From Ardenticatenia bacterium (GTDB lineage: Bacteria > Chloroflexota > Anaerolineae > Aggregatilineales > Ch27): a stretch of DNA of 11,181 nt. Location of the stretch: contig JALSTC010000503.1 of assembly GCA_026983935.1 (NCBI GenBank), positions 1 through 11,181 of the forward strand, written 5' to 3'. The notes under the pieces are model-generated. The model was not told the origin of the DNA, made no database searches, and saw only the letters and a list, made by a program, of their open reading frames with translations. The position numbers and the translations under genes are program-made. Positions 1-7,973 of the stretch are shown here, in pieces (the stretch's first letter is position 1; every line of letters starts with the position of its first letter).

Positions 1-3000
1 CTCAACACTTCGATCTATATTTTCCACCCAGAGCGGCTGGACGGTGGCACGACATATACCGTGACCGTCCCCGCCGGTTTGACCGATGTCACCGGTGGTG
101 TGCTGGCAGAAGACTTTTCCTGGTCATTTTCCACTGTGCCGCCGCGGGTGCTGGAAGTTTCACCGTCTGATGGCAGCAGTGATGTCGGGCTGGATGACCC
201 GGTGAGCGTCACGTTCAACCAGCCGATGGATCGATCCAGCGTTGAAGCAGCGTTCTCTTTTGTCGAGGCTGACATGGGGCCGGTGCGCGGCACGTTTGAA
301 TGGAGTGATGACAGCACGGTCTTCACTTTTGTGCCGGATGAGCGGCTGCCGCTGGGCGGTTTTTTCCAGGTCCAGGTTGATGCTGACATTGCGCGGGCGG
401 CCAACGGTGCCGCGCCGCTGGAGAGTTCCGTTTTCTGGGGGTTTGCGACGGTTGGGCCGCCGCGCATCGTGCGTACAGATCCCGCGGATGGCGAGGTGGA
501 CGTGGCTCCCGGCGGCGCGTTTCGCATCTTCTTTGCCACGCCAATGGATCGCGAGACCCTGCAGGATAAGGTGACCATTGATCCCGCGCCGGAAGGTGAA
601 GTTGACAGCTACTACAGCACCTACGATAACCGCTATACGCTGGCTTTTCCGCTTCAGCCCAGCACGGCCTACACCATCACCATCGCCCCCGGCATGGCCG
701 ATGTGTATGGCAATACCATTGATGAGGAGATGGTCATCGATTTTACCACCCGTGCTTACAATCCGTCCGTCAGCCTGACCGTGCCGGGGCGGGTGGGGGT
801 CTACAGCGCCTATGCGCCGCTGACACGGGTTTTTGCCACACACCGCAATGTCAGTGAGCTTGATTTGACGCTGTATCGTCTGTCATTGCCCATGCTGCAA
901 AGCATTACCGGGCCGGACAGCTACAGCTTCTGGCAGACCTACACGCCATCTGCGGAGCGGCAGCTGCGCCACTGGACGGTTCCTGTGCAGGCGGAGGAGA
1001 ACCAGCGGCGTTATGAACTGCTTAACATCAGCCTGGGCGGGGGCGGCATGCTCGTTGAGTGTCCCGGCGCACCGGAGCCGCGTCTGGCGGTGGGTGGAAC
1101 GGCCGTTGTGCTGACCGATCCCGATCCTCTTCGCGTGCGGGAATCGGCACCCGACGGCGAGATCATCGGGCTGCTTTACCGCGATTACCAGATGCCGGTG
1201 ATCGGTGGCCCCGTCTGCGCCAATGGGCTGTACTGGTGGGAGGTGACCCTGCGTGATGGCACGGCGGGCTGGATCGCGGAGGGTGACCCGGAGGAATACT
1301 ACGTCGATCTGGCGTCACCCCCGGCGGAGGAAACCGAGATCGGTGCGATCGCGGCAGGTGCGGTTGGCGGCGAGGAAGCGCTGCCCCCCGGCGTGTATTA
1401 CCTGAGCCTGACCGCGCCGGAGGTTCAGCGCATTGATTCTGAGCCTGTGCGCCATGTGATGGTGGTTGTCACGGCCAACGTGACCCTGAAGATTTCCGAG
1501 GACAGCGCTCTTGCCTGGGTCACGGACATGGAAAGCGGCGAGCCGCTGGCCGGTGAGACGGTCACGATTTACTCTGAGGCCTTTGAGCAGGTAGCCGAGG
1601 GAGTCACGGATGCAGATGGCGTGCTGCGTGTGGACATCCCACAGCTGGAAAACCTGTACGACTATGTCTATGCCGTTGTCAACGAGGCAGATGCCTTTGG
1701 CTTTGCCGTGAGTGACTGGTCATGGGGCATCGAACCCTACGACTTCAACCTGAATGCGGATTACTATCCCTCGGACGCTGCCATCTATCTCTACAGCGAC
1801 CGCCCGATTTATCGTCCGGGACAGCCGGTGTATTTCCGCGGTGTGGTGCGTTCGGAGGATGATGCCACCTATACCGCGCCGCTGGCAGATGAAATCCATG
1901 TGACGGTTGAGGATAATCGGGGCGAAATCGTCTTCGAAGAGACGCTGCCGCTCACGCCCTTCGGCACCTTTAACGGCCAGTTTGAACTGAATGAGGATGC
2001 CGGGCTGGGGTACTACCGGATAACGGCCGAACTGCCGGAAGATGTCCCGTATCACCGCGGCAGGCGAGGTGGTCTGTCCTTTGGGGTGGCGGAGTACCGC
2101 GCGCCGGAGTTTCAGGTCACGGTCACGCCGGAAGCTGATGCCGTGGTGCAGGGCGATACCATCCGCGTCATGGTGGAGAGTGAATTTTTCTTTGGCGGGC
2201 CGGTTTCCAATGCGGAAGTCAGTTACTCCGTGCTGTCGCGCAACTACTTCTTCCGCTACAGCGGCAGGGAGCGCTACGATTTCATTGACTTCAATTACGA
2301 CGCCGGGCCGTATGAGTACTATGGCGCAGGCGGCTATGGCAGCGAGATCGCCAGCGGCGAAGGTGAGACGGATGAAAACGGCCGCTTCCTGATCGAACTG
2401 CCCGCCGATCTGGGTGAAGCAACGCAAAGCCAGGTCTACACTATCGAAGCGCGTGTGGTGGATGAGAGCGACCAACTGGTCGCCGGGCGGGCTGAGGTGA
2501 TCGTCCACCAGGGTGAGGTCTATGTTGGCGTGCGCCCGGATCGCTACGTCGGGCTGGCAGGCCAGGAGAACACTATTCACCTGATCGCGGTGGACTGGGA
2601 CAGCGAAGGCGTCGCCGGGCAGGAGATCAATGTGCAGGTGGTCGAGCGCCGCTGGTCGAATGTGCAGGAGGAAGACGAATACGGGCGCACCGTCTGGACG
2701 TGGGAAGTGGAAGAAATTCCGCTTGAGGGCGGTGAGCAGACGGTTACCACCGATGCAGACGGCCTGGCAGACTTCACGTTCACGCCGCCCGCTGCCGGGG
2801 CCTACAAGGTTTACGCCACCACCCGTGACAGCCGGGGCAACGAGATTCGCTCCTCCACGTTCGTATGGGTTTCCGGGCGGGAGTATGTGTCCTGGCGGCA
2901 GCAGAACAGCAACCGCATTGACCTGATCACCGACCGGGACAGCTATGAAGTCGGCGATACGGCGGAAATTCTGATTGCCTCACCCTGGCAGGGCGAAGCA

Positions 3001-5706
3001 ACGGCGCTGATCACCGTCGAGCGCGGGGACGTGCTTTCCCATGAGGTTATCACGCTGGAGAGCAACAGCACGGTCTACCGGCTTCCAATCGAGGATGCTT
3101 ACGCGCCCAATGTGTTCGTAACGGTGACTCTGGTCAAAGGTGTGGACGAAAACACGCCTGTGGCGGAGTTCCGCATCGGCATGGTGCAGCTTTCCGTTGA
3201 CCCGGAGCGGCGGGAGATTCAGATCACGGTCACGCCGGATCGGGAGCAGGCCGGACCGCGTGAGACGGTCACTTACACCGTGGAGACGACCGACTATGCC
3301 GGGAATCCGGTGCAGGCCGAGGTTGGCGTTGGCCTGACCGATCTGGCTGTGTTGAGCATCGCCGAGCCGAACAGCCGTCCACTGATGAGCTTCTTCTACG
3401 GACAGAAGGGCCTGAGCGTGCGCACGGCTGTGCCGCTGACCTTGAGCGTTGATCAACTGACGCAAACTACGCTGGATACGATCAAAGGTGGCGGCGGCGG
3501 AGGCGAAGAAGGCGGCATCTTTGAAGTGCGGCAGGAGTTCGTGGATACGCCTTACTGGAATCCGACGCTGGTGACTGACGAAAACGGACGGGTAACGTTT
3601 GACGTCACGCTGCCCGACAACCTCACCACCTGGCGGCTGGATGCCCGCGCCGTCACCGATGGCACTGATGGCACGACGCTGGTCGGGCAAACGACCTTTG
3701 ACCTGATCAGCACCAAGCCGCTGCTGCTGCGGCCCATCACACCGCGCTTCTTCGTGGTCGGGGATGTGGTCACGCTGGTGGCGGTGGTGAACAACAATAC
3801 CGGTGAGAGCATGCAGGTCGAGGCATCGCTGCAGGGGGCGGGTGTCGCTTTCAACAGCCCACAGGACATCACCGCCGAGATTCCCATCGGGGGCCGTCAC
3901 CGCTTCGAGTGGGCGGTTACCGTCGAAGACGTGGACAGCGTTGATCTGACTTTCTACGCCAGCGGCAATGATGGCGCTTATACCGATGCCAGCAAGCCGC
4001 CGCTGGGCCAGGGCGATGATCGTCTGCTGCCGGTTTATCGCTATGAAGTACCGGAAACGGTCGGCACGGGCGGCATGATTGATGAACCGGGCACACGCAC
4101 TGAGGCGATTGCCCTGCCGCGCCGCTACGAGGTCACCCAGGGCGAACTGACTGTGCGTGTAGACCCCTCGCTGGCAGCGACGACCCTCGATGGATTGGAC
4201 TACCTGCGGAACTTCCCCTACCAGTGCATCGAGCAGACGGTCAGCCGCTTCCTGCCCAACATCATGACCTACCGCGCCCTCGATTCGCTGGGCGTGGCCG
4301 ACGCCGACCTGCGTGACAATCTGGAGCGCGAGGTGTCGTTCGCCCTGCAGCGGCTCTATGCCCAGCAGCACAGCGACGGCGGCTGGGGCTGGTTTGTCAA
4401 CGATGAGAGTAGCCCGCTGACCACCGCCTATGCCCTGATCGGGTTGGTCGAGGCGCAGAACAGCGGGTTTGCGGTCTCTGACGACGTGATTTTGCGGGCG
4501 GTCGCGTACCTGAACGGTCAGATGGTTGTGGTCAATGAGAGCACAGCTACCTGGCGGCTGAATCGACAGGCGTTCATGCTGTATGCGCTGGCGCGTGCCG
4601 GGCGTGGTAATGTTGCCCGCTCGATGACGCTGTTCGAGGCTCGCGAACGCCTCAGCCTGTATGCGCGGGCCTATCTGGCGGTGGCGCTCAACCGTATGAC
4701 GCTGGATATGCCGGAGCAGACGGACGCGCTGGTCAACGACCTGATCAGTCATGCGATCCTCAGCGCGACGGGCGCGCATTGGGAGGAAGACTGGCGTGAC
4801 TACTGGAACTGGAATACCGACACGCGCACAACGGCTGTCGTTCTGGGGGCGCTGATCGAGCTTGATCCGGAGAACGATCTGCTGCCGCAGGCGGTGCGCT
4901 GGCTGATGGTCGCCCGCACGGCAGATCACTGGGAGACGACGCAGGAGACGGCCTGGGCGGTCATGGCCCTGACCGACTGGATGCTGACGACCGGCGAGCT
5001 GCAGCCCGACTATATGATGAGCGCCACGCTGAACGGCGAGCGCCTGTTCGCGGAGCAGGCCACGCCGGACAACGTGCGCGAGACGATCGAGCTGCGCATC
5101 GAAGTGGCCGATCTGCTGGCCGATGAGGCGAATCGCCTGGCCTTCACGCACGGCGAAGGTGACGGCGTGATGTATTACACGGCGCACCTGCGGGCCTTCC
5201 TGCCTGTGCCGGAAGTCGAGCCGCTCAACCGGGGGATCATCGTGGATCGCCGCTACAGTCTGGCCGATGATCCTGACCGCACGCCGATAGACAGTGCGCC
5301 GGTCGGGACGAATGTCCGCGTGACGCTGACCATCATCGCCCCCAACAATCTGCACTACGCGGTCATCGAAGACCCGATCCCTGCCGGCGCGGATGCCGTC
5401 AACCCGAATCTGCGCACCTCGCAGCAGGTCGGCACGCGCCCGGAGGTCGATCGCACCGATCCGCTCAGCCGGGGCTGGGGCTGGTGGTACTTCAGCAATA
5501 CCGAGTTTCGTGACGAGAAAGTGGTGATCTACGCTGCCTATCTGCCGCGAGGCACGTATGAGTACAGCTATATCATCCGCACCGGGCTGCCGGGTGAATA
5601 CAACGTGATTCCCCCCACCGGATACGAATTCTACTTCCCGGAGGTCTACGGACGCGGCGGCGGGACGCTCTTCACCATCACACCGGAGGAAGACGCGGGC
5701 GAGTAG
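1..5706 (+). CDS. Alpha-2-macroglobulin family protein with Ig-like and SH3b-like modules (5' end missing)
   Basis: Reading frame 1 is open from the left edge to the TAG at 5704-5706, giving 1901 residues, so the true start and any signal peptide lie upstream. Residue numbers count from base 1. Residues 1-45, 46-150 and 151-250 are SbsA-type (Big_5) Ig-like repeats; the last two carry matching PMDR motifs. A macroglobulin-like segment (about 256-345) is followed by an SH3b-like module (about 354-437, with PLRVRESAP and GWIAEG). MG domains start near 494; the MG2 hallmark YRPGQ is at 604-608 and FGVAEYRAPEF is near 694. A glycine-rich segment is at 1163-1172, the W-motif DTPYW at 1182-1186 and PDNLTTW at 1205-1211. 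The thioester motif CIEQ is at 1409-1412, inside an alpha/alpha-toroid domain; a receptor-binding-like domain ends the protein. Family members trap proteases: cleavage in the bait region exposes a thioester that bonds covalently to the attacker. Export is inferred from the domains. The family is clear; the physiological target is unknown. Confidence 0.93.
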   Translation, partial: LNTSIYIFHPERLDGGTTYTVTVPAGLTDVTGGVLAEDFSWSFSTVPPRVLEVSPSDGSSDVGLDDPVSVTFNQPMDRSSVEAAFSFVEADMGPVRGTFEWSDDSTVFTFVPDERLPLGGFFQVQVDADIARAANGAAPLESSVFWGFATVGPPRIVRTDPADGEVDVAPGGAFRIFFATPMDRETLQDKVTIDPAPEGEVDSYYSTYDNRYTLAFPLQPSTAYTITIAPGMADVYGNTIDEEMVIDFTTRAYNPSVSLTVPGRVGVYSAYAPLTRVFATHRNVSELDLTLYRLSLPMLQSITGPDSYSFWQTYTPSAERQLRHWTVPVQAEENQRRYELLNISLGGGGMLVECPGAPEPRLAVGGTAVVLTDPDPLRVRESAPDGEIIGLLYRDYQMPVIGGPVCANGLYWWEVTLRDGTAGWIAEGDPEEYYVDLASPPAEETEIGAIAAGAVGGEEALPPGVYYLSLTAPEVQRIDSEPVRHVMVVVTANVTLKISEDSALAWVTDMESGEPLAGETVTIYSEAFEQVAEGVTDADGVLRVDIPQLENLYDYVYAVVNEADAFGFAVSDWSWGIEPYDFNLNADYYPSDAAIYLYSDRPIYRPGQPVYFRGVVRSEDDATYTAPLADEIHVTVEDNRGEIVFEETLPLTPFGTFNGQFELNEDAGLGYYRITAELPEDVPYHRGRRGGLSFGVAEYRAPEFQVTVTPEADAVVQGDTIRVMVESEFFFGGPVSNAEVSYSVLSRNYFFRYSGRERYDFIDFNYDAGPYEYYGAGGYGSEIASGEGETDENGRFLIELPADLGEATQSQVYTIEARVVDESDQLVAGRAEVIVHQGEVYVGVRPDRYVGLAGQENTIHLIAVDWDSEGVAGQEINVQVVERRWSNVQEEDEYGRTVWTWEVEEIPLEGGEQTVTTDADGLADFTFTPPAAGAYKVYATTRDSRGNEIRSSTFVWVSGREYVSWRQQNSNRIDLITDRDSYEVGDTAEILIASPWQGEATALITVERGDVLSHEVITLESNSTVYRLPIEDAYAPNVFVTVTLVKGVDENTPVAEFRIGMVQLSVDPERREIQITVTPDREQAGPRETVTYTVETTDYAGNPVQAEVGVGLTDLAVLSIAEPNSRPLMSFFYGQKGLSVRTAVPLTLSVDQLTQTTLDTIKGGGGGGEEGGIFEVRQEFVDTPYWNPTLVTDENGRVTFDVTLPDNLTTWRLDARAVTDGTDGTTLVGQTTFDLISTKPLLLRPITPRFFVVGDVVTLVAVVNNNTGESMQVEASLQGAGVAFNSPQDITAEIPIGGRHRFEWAVTVEDVDSVDLTFYASGNDGAYTDASKPPLGQGDDRLLPVYRYEVPETVGTGGMIDEPGTRTEAIALPRRYEVTQGELTVRVDPSLAATTLDGLDYLRNFPYQCIEQTVSRFLPNIMTYRALDSLGVADADLRDNLEREVSFALQRLYAQQHSDGGWGWFVNDESSPLTTAYALIGLVEAQNSGFAVSDDVILRAVAYLNGQMVVVNESTATWRLNRQAFMLYALARAGRGNVARSMTLFEARERLSLYARAYLAVALNRMTLDMPEQTDALVNDLISHAILSATGAHWEEDWRDYWNWNTDTRTTAVVLGALIELDPENDLLPQAVRWLMVARTADHWETTQETAWAVMALTDWMLTTGELQPDYMMSATLNGERLFAEQATPDNVRETIELRIEVADLLADEANRLAFTHGEGDGVMYYTAHLRAFLPVPEVEPLNRGIIVDRRYSLADDPDRTPIDSAPVGTNVRVTLTIIAPNNLHYAVIEDPIPAGADAVNPNLRTSQQVGTRPEVDRTDPLSRGWGWWYFSNTEFRDEKVVIYAAYLPRGTYEYSYIIRTGLPGEYNVIPPTGYEFYFPEVYGRGGGTLFTITPEEDAGE
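1060..1308 (+). other. SH3b-like module within the macroglobulin protein
   Basis: Codons about 354-436 of the large CDS read like a bacterial SH3 domain. They include PLRVRESAPDGEIIGLL, then a GGPVCANGLYWWEV stretch and a closing GWIAEG, the usual order of RVR, WW.V and GW..EG in SH3_3-type domains. Two cysteines, at the start (1060-1062) and in PVCANG, might form a disulfide. The module sits between macroglobulin-like strands: the flanking text (HRNVSELDLTLYRL before, PPGVYYLSLTAPE after) looks like one MG-type domain split by the insertion. SH3b modules often bind peptidoglycan or peptides, so a cell-wall anchoring role is an inference. A profile search would settle the boundaries. Confidence 0.65.
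4225..4236 (+). other. Thioester motif Cys-Ile-Glu-Gln
   Basis: Codons 1409-1412 of the macroglobulin gene encode CIEQ within NFPYQCIEQTVSRFLPN. In the alpha-2-macroglobulin/complement C3 family, the Cys and Gln side chains of CxEQ join in an internal thioester that is attacked by nucleophiles on the trapped target. The surrounding residues resemble the proteobacterial version (CLEQ followed by T-SR). Both reactive residues are present, so this should be a thioester-competent member rather than a thioester-less MagD-type relative. Confidence 0.88.
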
Positions 5707-5728
5707 CGGATATCGTTCTGAGTGGTAC

Positions 5729-5762
5729 ACAGGCCGGGAGCCGGGTGCTTCCGGCCTGTTTT
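5729..5762 (+). terminator. Intrinsic terminator of the macroglobulin gene
   Basis: Bases 5729-5737 (ACAGGCCGG) pair perfectly with 5751-5759. The stem extends inward through a G-U and two further pairs (5738-5740 with 5748-5750), leaving a loop of about 7 bases. A TTTT run covers 5759-5762. It begins 23 bases after the stop codon. It is a classic Rho-independent terminator and separates the macroglobulin transcript from the aldolase gene. Confidence 0.88.
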
Positions 5763-5832
5763 GTGATTTTCGGATGACAAGATCGTGATAGATGCACAGT
5801 GCCGGGATGTGTCTGCGCCGGGGAATTTTGGT

Positions 5833-5838
5833 TACAAT
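5833..5838 (+). promoter_or_regulatory. Possible -10 box for the aldolase gene
   Basis: TACAAT differs from the TATAAT consensus at one base. It sits about 50 bases before the aldolase ATG and downstream of the preceding terminator, where a promoter is expected. No good -35 hexamer is visible at 16-18 bases upstream, so the exact element is uncertain. Confidence 0.35.
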
Positions 5839-5872
5839 TGGAGCATAAATGCCTTGTAGTGTGCATTGTTTG

Positions 5873-5880
5873 AGAGAGGA
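5873..5880 (+). promoter_or_regulatory. Ribosome binding site fixing the aldolase start
   Basis: AGAGAGGA lies 7 bases before the ATG at 5888. An in-frame ATG at 5849 would add 13 residues (MPCSVHCLREDKT) but has no comparable site at the right spacing, and the added residues do not look like the family. The start at 5888 is therefore preferred. Confidence 0.75.
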
Positions 5881-5887
5881 TAAAACG

Positions 5888-6988
5888 ATGGTGATGACTG
5901 CTGCTCCAGAGGCCACGATTGGCATTGATAAGATTACCGAGTATCTCGGCGATGAGGCTGATTATCTGCTGAACTACAACACGCCCAAGATTGCCAAAGA
6001 GCGCCTGTATCTCCCCGGCCCCGATTTTGTGGACCGCGTGTGGGCGCTTTCCGACCGCAGTCCGCAGGTGCTGCGCAGTTTGCAGCAGTTGTTCGATCAC
6101 GGGCGGCTTGGCGGCACGGGCTACCTGTCGATTCTGCCGGTTGACCAGGGCATCGAGCACTCGGCGGGGGCATCCTTCGCGCCGAATCCGGACTACTTCG
6201 ATCCGGAGCGGATCGTCGAACTGGCGATTGAAGGCGGCTGCAATGCCGTTGCCTCCACTTTTGGCGTGCTGGGGGCTGTGGCCCGTAAGTACGCCCACAA
6301 GATACCCTTCCTGGTTAAGATCAATCACAATGAACTGCTGACTTACCCCAACACCTATGACCAGATTCTGTTTGGCACGATCAAGGAAGCCTGGAATATG
6401 GGCGCGGTGGCCGTTGGCGCGACGATTTACTTCGGCTCGCCGGAAAGCAACCGCCAGATTGTCGAAATTTCCGAGGCCTTTGCCATGGCGCATGATCTGG
6501 GCATGGCGACCGTGCTGTGGTGCTACATGCGTAACCCCGGTTTTACGGTGGATGGCGTCAACTACGAATCTTCCGCCGATCTGACCGGCCAGGCCGATCA
6601 TCTGGGCGTGACCATTGAGGCCGACATCGTCAAGCAGAAGCAGCCGACCACCAACGGCGGCTACAAGGCGCTGAACCGGGACGGCAAGAAGTTCGGCAAG
6701 TACGATGAGCGGATGTACACTGAACTCTCCTCCGACCACCCGATTGATCTGACGCGCTACCAGGTGGCAAACGGCTACATGGGCCGCGTCGGACTGATCA
6801 ACTCCGGCGGCGCGAGCGGCGAAAATGACTTCGCCCAGGCCGTCCGCACGGCTGTGATCAACAAGCGGGCTGGCGGCATGGGCCTGATCAGCGGACGTAA
6901 GGCGTTCCAGCGTCCGATGGATGAGGGCGTCGCGCTGCTGCATGCCATTCAGGACGTGTATCTCTGCGATGAGGTGACCATCCCGTAA
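5888..6988 (+). CDS. fbaB: Class I fructose-bisphosphate aldolase (DhnA/FbaB type)
   Basis: This 366-residue enzyme cleaves fructose 1,6-bisphosphate to dihydroxyacetone phosphate and glyceraldehyde 3-phosphate, or runs the reverse in gluconeogenesis, through a Schiff base and without metal. From memory it matches E. coli FbaB (about 350 aa) along nearly its whole length. Shared blocks include LYLPGPDFVDRV, GTGYLSILPVDQGIEHSAGA, SYPNTYDQ-like LTYPNTYDQ, GAVAVGATIYFGS, SADLTGQA, NGGYKA, LINSGGASG and AVINKRAGGMGLI. The probable Schiff-base lysine is Lys249 in ADIVKQK (codon 6632-6634). It is cytosolic and acts in central glycolysis/gluconeogenesis. The start at 5888 is chosen for its AGAGAGGA site. 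The gene is monocistronic, bounded by terminator hairpins on both sides. Family assignment is very secure; the dominant direction in vivo cannot be read from the sequence. Confidence 0.96.
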   Translation: MVMTAAPEATIGIDKITEYLGDEADYLLNYNTPKIAKERLYLPGPDFVDRVWALSDRSPQVLRSLQQLFDHGRLGGTGYLSILPVDQGIEHSAGASFAPNPDYFDPERIVELAIEGGCNAVASTFGVLGAVARKYAHKIPFLVKINHNELLTYPNTYDQILFGTIKEAWNMGAVAVGATIYFGSPESNRQIVEISEAFAMAHDLGMATVLWCYMRNPGFTVDGVNYESSADLTGQADHLGVTIEADIVKQKQPTTNGGYKALNRDGKKFGKYDERMYTELSSDHPIDLTRYQVANGYMGRVGLINSGGASGENDFAQAVRTAVINKRAGGMGLISGRKAFQRPMDEGVALLHAIQDVYLCDEVTIP

Positions 6989-7019
6989 AGCTCGTCACGA
7001 CGATCTTCTGGCACGCACG

Positions 7020-7060
7020 CAGGGGGCGCTCTCTGAATCGGAGCGCCCCCTGTTGATTCT
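7020..7060 (+). terminator. Hairpin terminator downstream of the aldolase
   Basis: CAGGGGGCGCTC at 7020-7031 is perfectly complementary to 7041-7052, a 12-bp GC-rich stem with a 9-base loop. The following TTGATTCT is only a broken T-run, so it is a moderate intrinsic terminator for the + strand. It sits in the gap between convergent genes. On the - strand no T-run follows, so termination of the permease transcript here is less certain. Confidence 0.7.
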
Positions 7061-7100
7061 GGTGCGATGGGTGTGGGTGACGATGGGGAATTGTCGAGGC

Positions 7101-7973
7101 TTACCGTCGAGCCATGCGCGGGTCCAGCACGTCGCGCAGGCCGTCGCCCAGCAGGTTAAAGCCCAGCACGCCCAGCATGATCGCCAGCCCGGGGAAGAAC
7201 ATCAGCCAGGGGGCGATCTCGGCCAGCGCCCGGCTTTCGCTCAGCATCAATCCCCATGATGGCTCCGGCGGCTGTGTGCCCAGGCCCAGGAAGCTCAGCC
7301 CGGCCTCGGTGATCAGTGACCAGGACAGCGCCAGGCTGACCTGCACGATCAGGGGGGCCATGGCGTTGGGCAGAATATGGCGAAACAGGATGCGCCACTG
7401 GCGGATGCCCAGGCAGCGTGCCGCCGTGACGAACTCCATTTCTTTGAGGGAAAGCACCGGTCCCCGTGCTACACGGGCGAAAATTGGCGTGTACACAATG
7501 GCGATCGCCAGAATCGTGTTGTTCAGTCCTGGCCCCAGGACGACCACGATCAGCAGTGCCAGCAGAATCGACGGAAATGCAAAGAAGATATCCATCACCC
7601 GCATGATCAGGTTGTCAAAGAAGCCGCCGAGGTAGCCCGACGTGATGCCGATGATCGTCCCGAAAAAAGTGGCAATTGCAACGGAGAGCACGGCTACCTT
7701 CAACGAATTGGCGCCGCCTTTCATCAGGCGGCTGGTCAGGTCACGGCCAAACAGATCGGTGCCCAGCCAGTATTGAGCGCTGGGGCCGGTCAGCCGGTCA
7801 CGGGGATGCTGCTCCAGCGGCGGGTAGGGGGTCATGCCTGCCGCGCCGAGCAAACCGGTGATGGCGAAAAGCAGAATCAGGATGCTGCCGACCAGCCCGC
7901 TGTAATTACGCAGCAGTCGCCGGACAACGCCCTGCTGCCGGTGTAATGTGAGGGTTTCAGGATTTGCTGTCAT
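7101..7973 (-). CDS. ABC transporter permease, DppC/OppC type
   Basis: This is one of two inner-membrane permease subunits of a family 5 (peptide/nickel/oligosaccharide) ABC importer. From the ATG at 7973 it has 290 residues, a usual OppC length. About six hydrophobic segments are visible, the first at about 24-46. The permease coupling (EAA) loop lies at about 178-203 (EFVTAARCLG followed by HILPN); it docks on the ATPase. LSFLGLG with PPEPSWG, and the C-terminal NLLGDGLRDVLDPR, are OppC hallmarks. A TTG at 7991 would add six residues, but the ATG is preferred. Its first 17 bases overlap the end of the upstream permease gene, which implies translational coupling. No ATPase gene follows; the next gene is the convergent aldolase. 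Substrate is not determined. Confidence 0.94.
   Translation of the reverse strand: MTANPETLTLHRQQGVVRRLLRNYSGLVGSILILLFAITGLLGAAGMTPYPPLEQHPRDRLTGPSAQYWLGTDLFGRDLTSRLMKGGANSLKVAVLSVAIATFFGTIIGITSGYLGGFFDNLIMRVMDIFFAFPSILLALLIVVVLGPGLNNTILAIAIVYTPIFARVARGPVLSLKEMEFVTAARCLGIRQWRILFRHILPNAMAPLIVQVSLALSWSLITEAGLSFLGLGTQPPEPSWGLMLSESRALAEIAPWLMFFPGLAIMLGVLGFNLLGDGLRDVLDPRMARR

Noticed and set aside
160..560. Repeated ATGGATCG-containing segments (near 226 and 543) as a DNA repeat
   Set aside because: They encode the conserved PMDR motif of successive Ig-like domains; the similarity is protein-level homology, not a mobile or regulatory repeat.
1720..2580. A 286-codon - strand open frame inside the macroglobulin gene
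   Set aside because: It is a shadow of the MG2-MG3 coding region and shows no domain or plausible start signal.
5849..5887. Upstream in-frame ATG for the aldolase
   Set aside because: It lacks a properly spaced ribosome site and adds 13 residues unlike the family; the ATG at 5888 has AGAGAGGA at 7 bases.
2980..5925. A 981-codon open frame on the - strand antisense to the macroglobulin gene
   Set aside because: The + strand frame has unmistakable macroglobulin domains. The antisense product is rich in Arg, His and Gln with no recognisable domain, the usual result of GC-rich codon bias.
5678..6943. A 421-codon - strand open frame antisense to the aldolase
   Set aside because: The + strand frame is a near full-length FbaB homologue; the antisense product has no recognisable motif and crosses the upstream promoter and terminator region.
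7377..7946. A 189-codon + strand open frame antisense to the DppC-like permease
   Set aside because: Its composition is dominated by Gln, Arg, Asp and His, with no domain; it is explained by the permease on the other strand.
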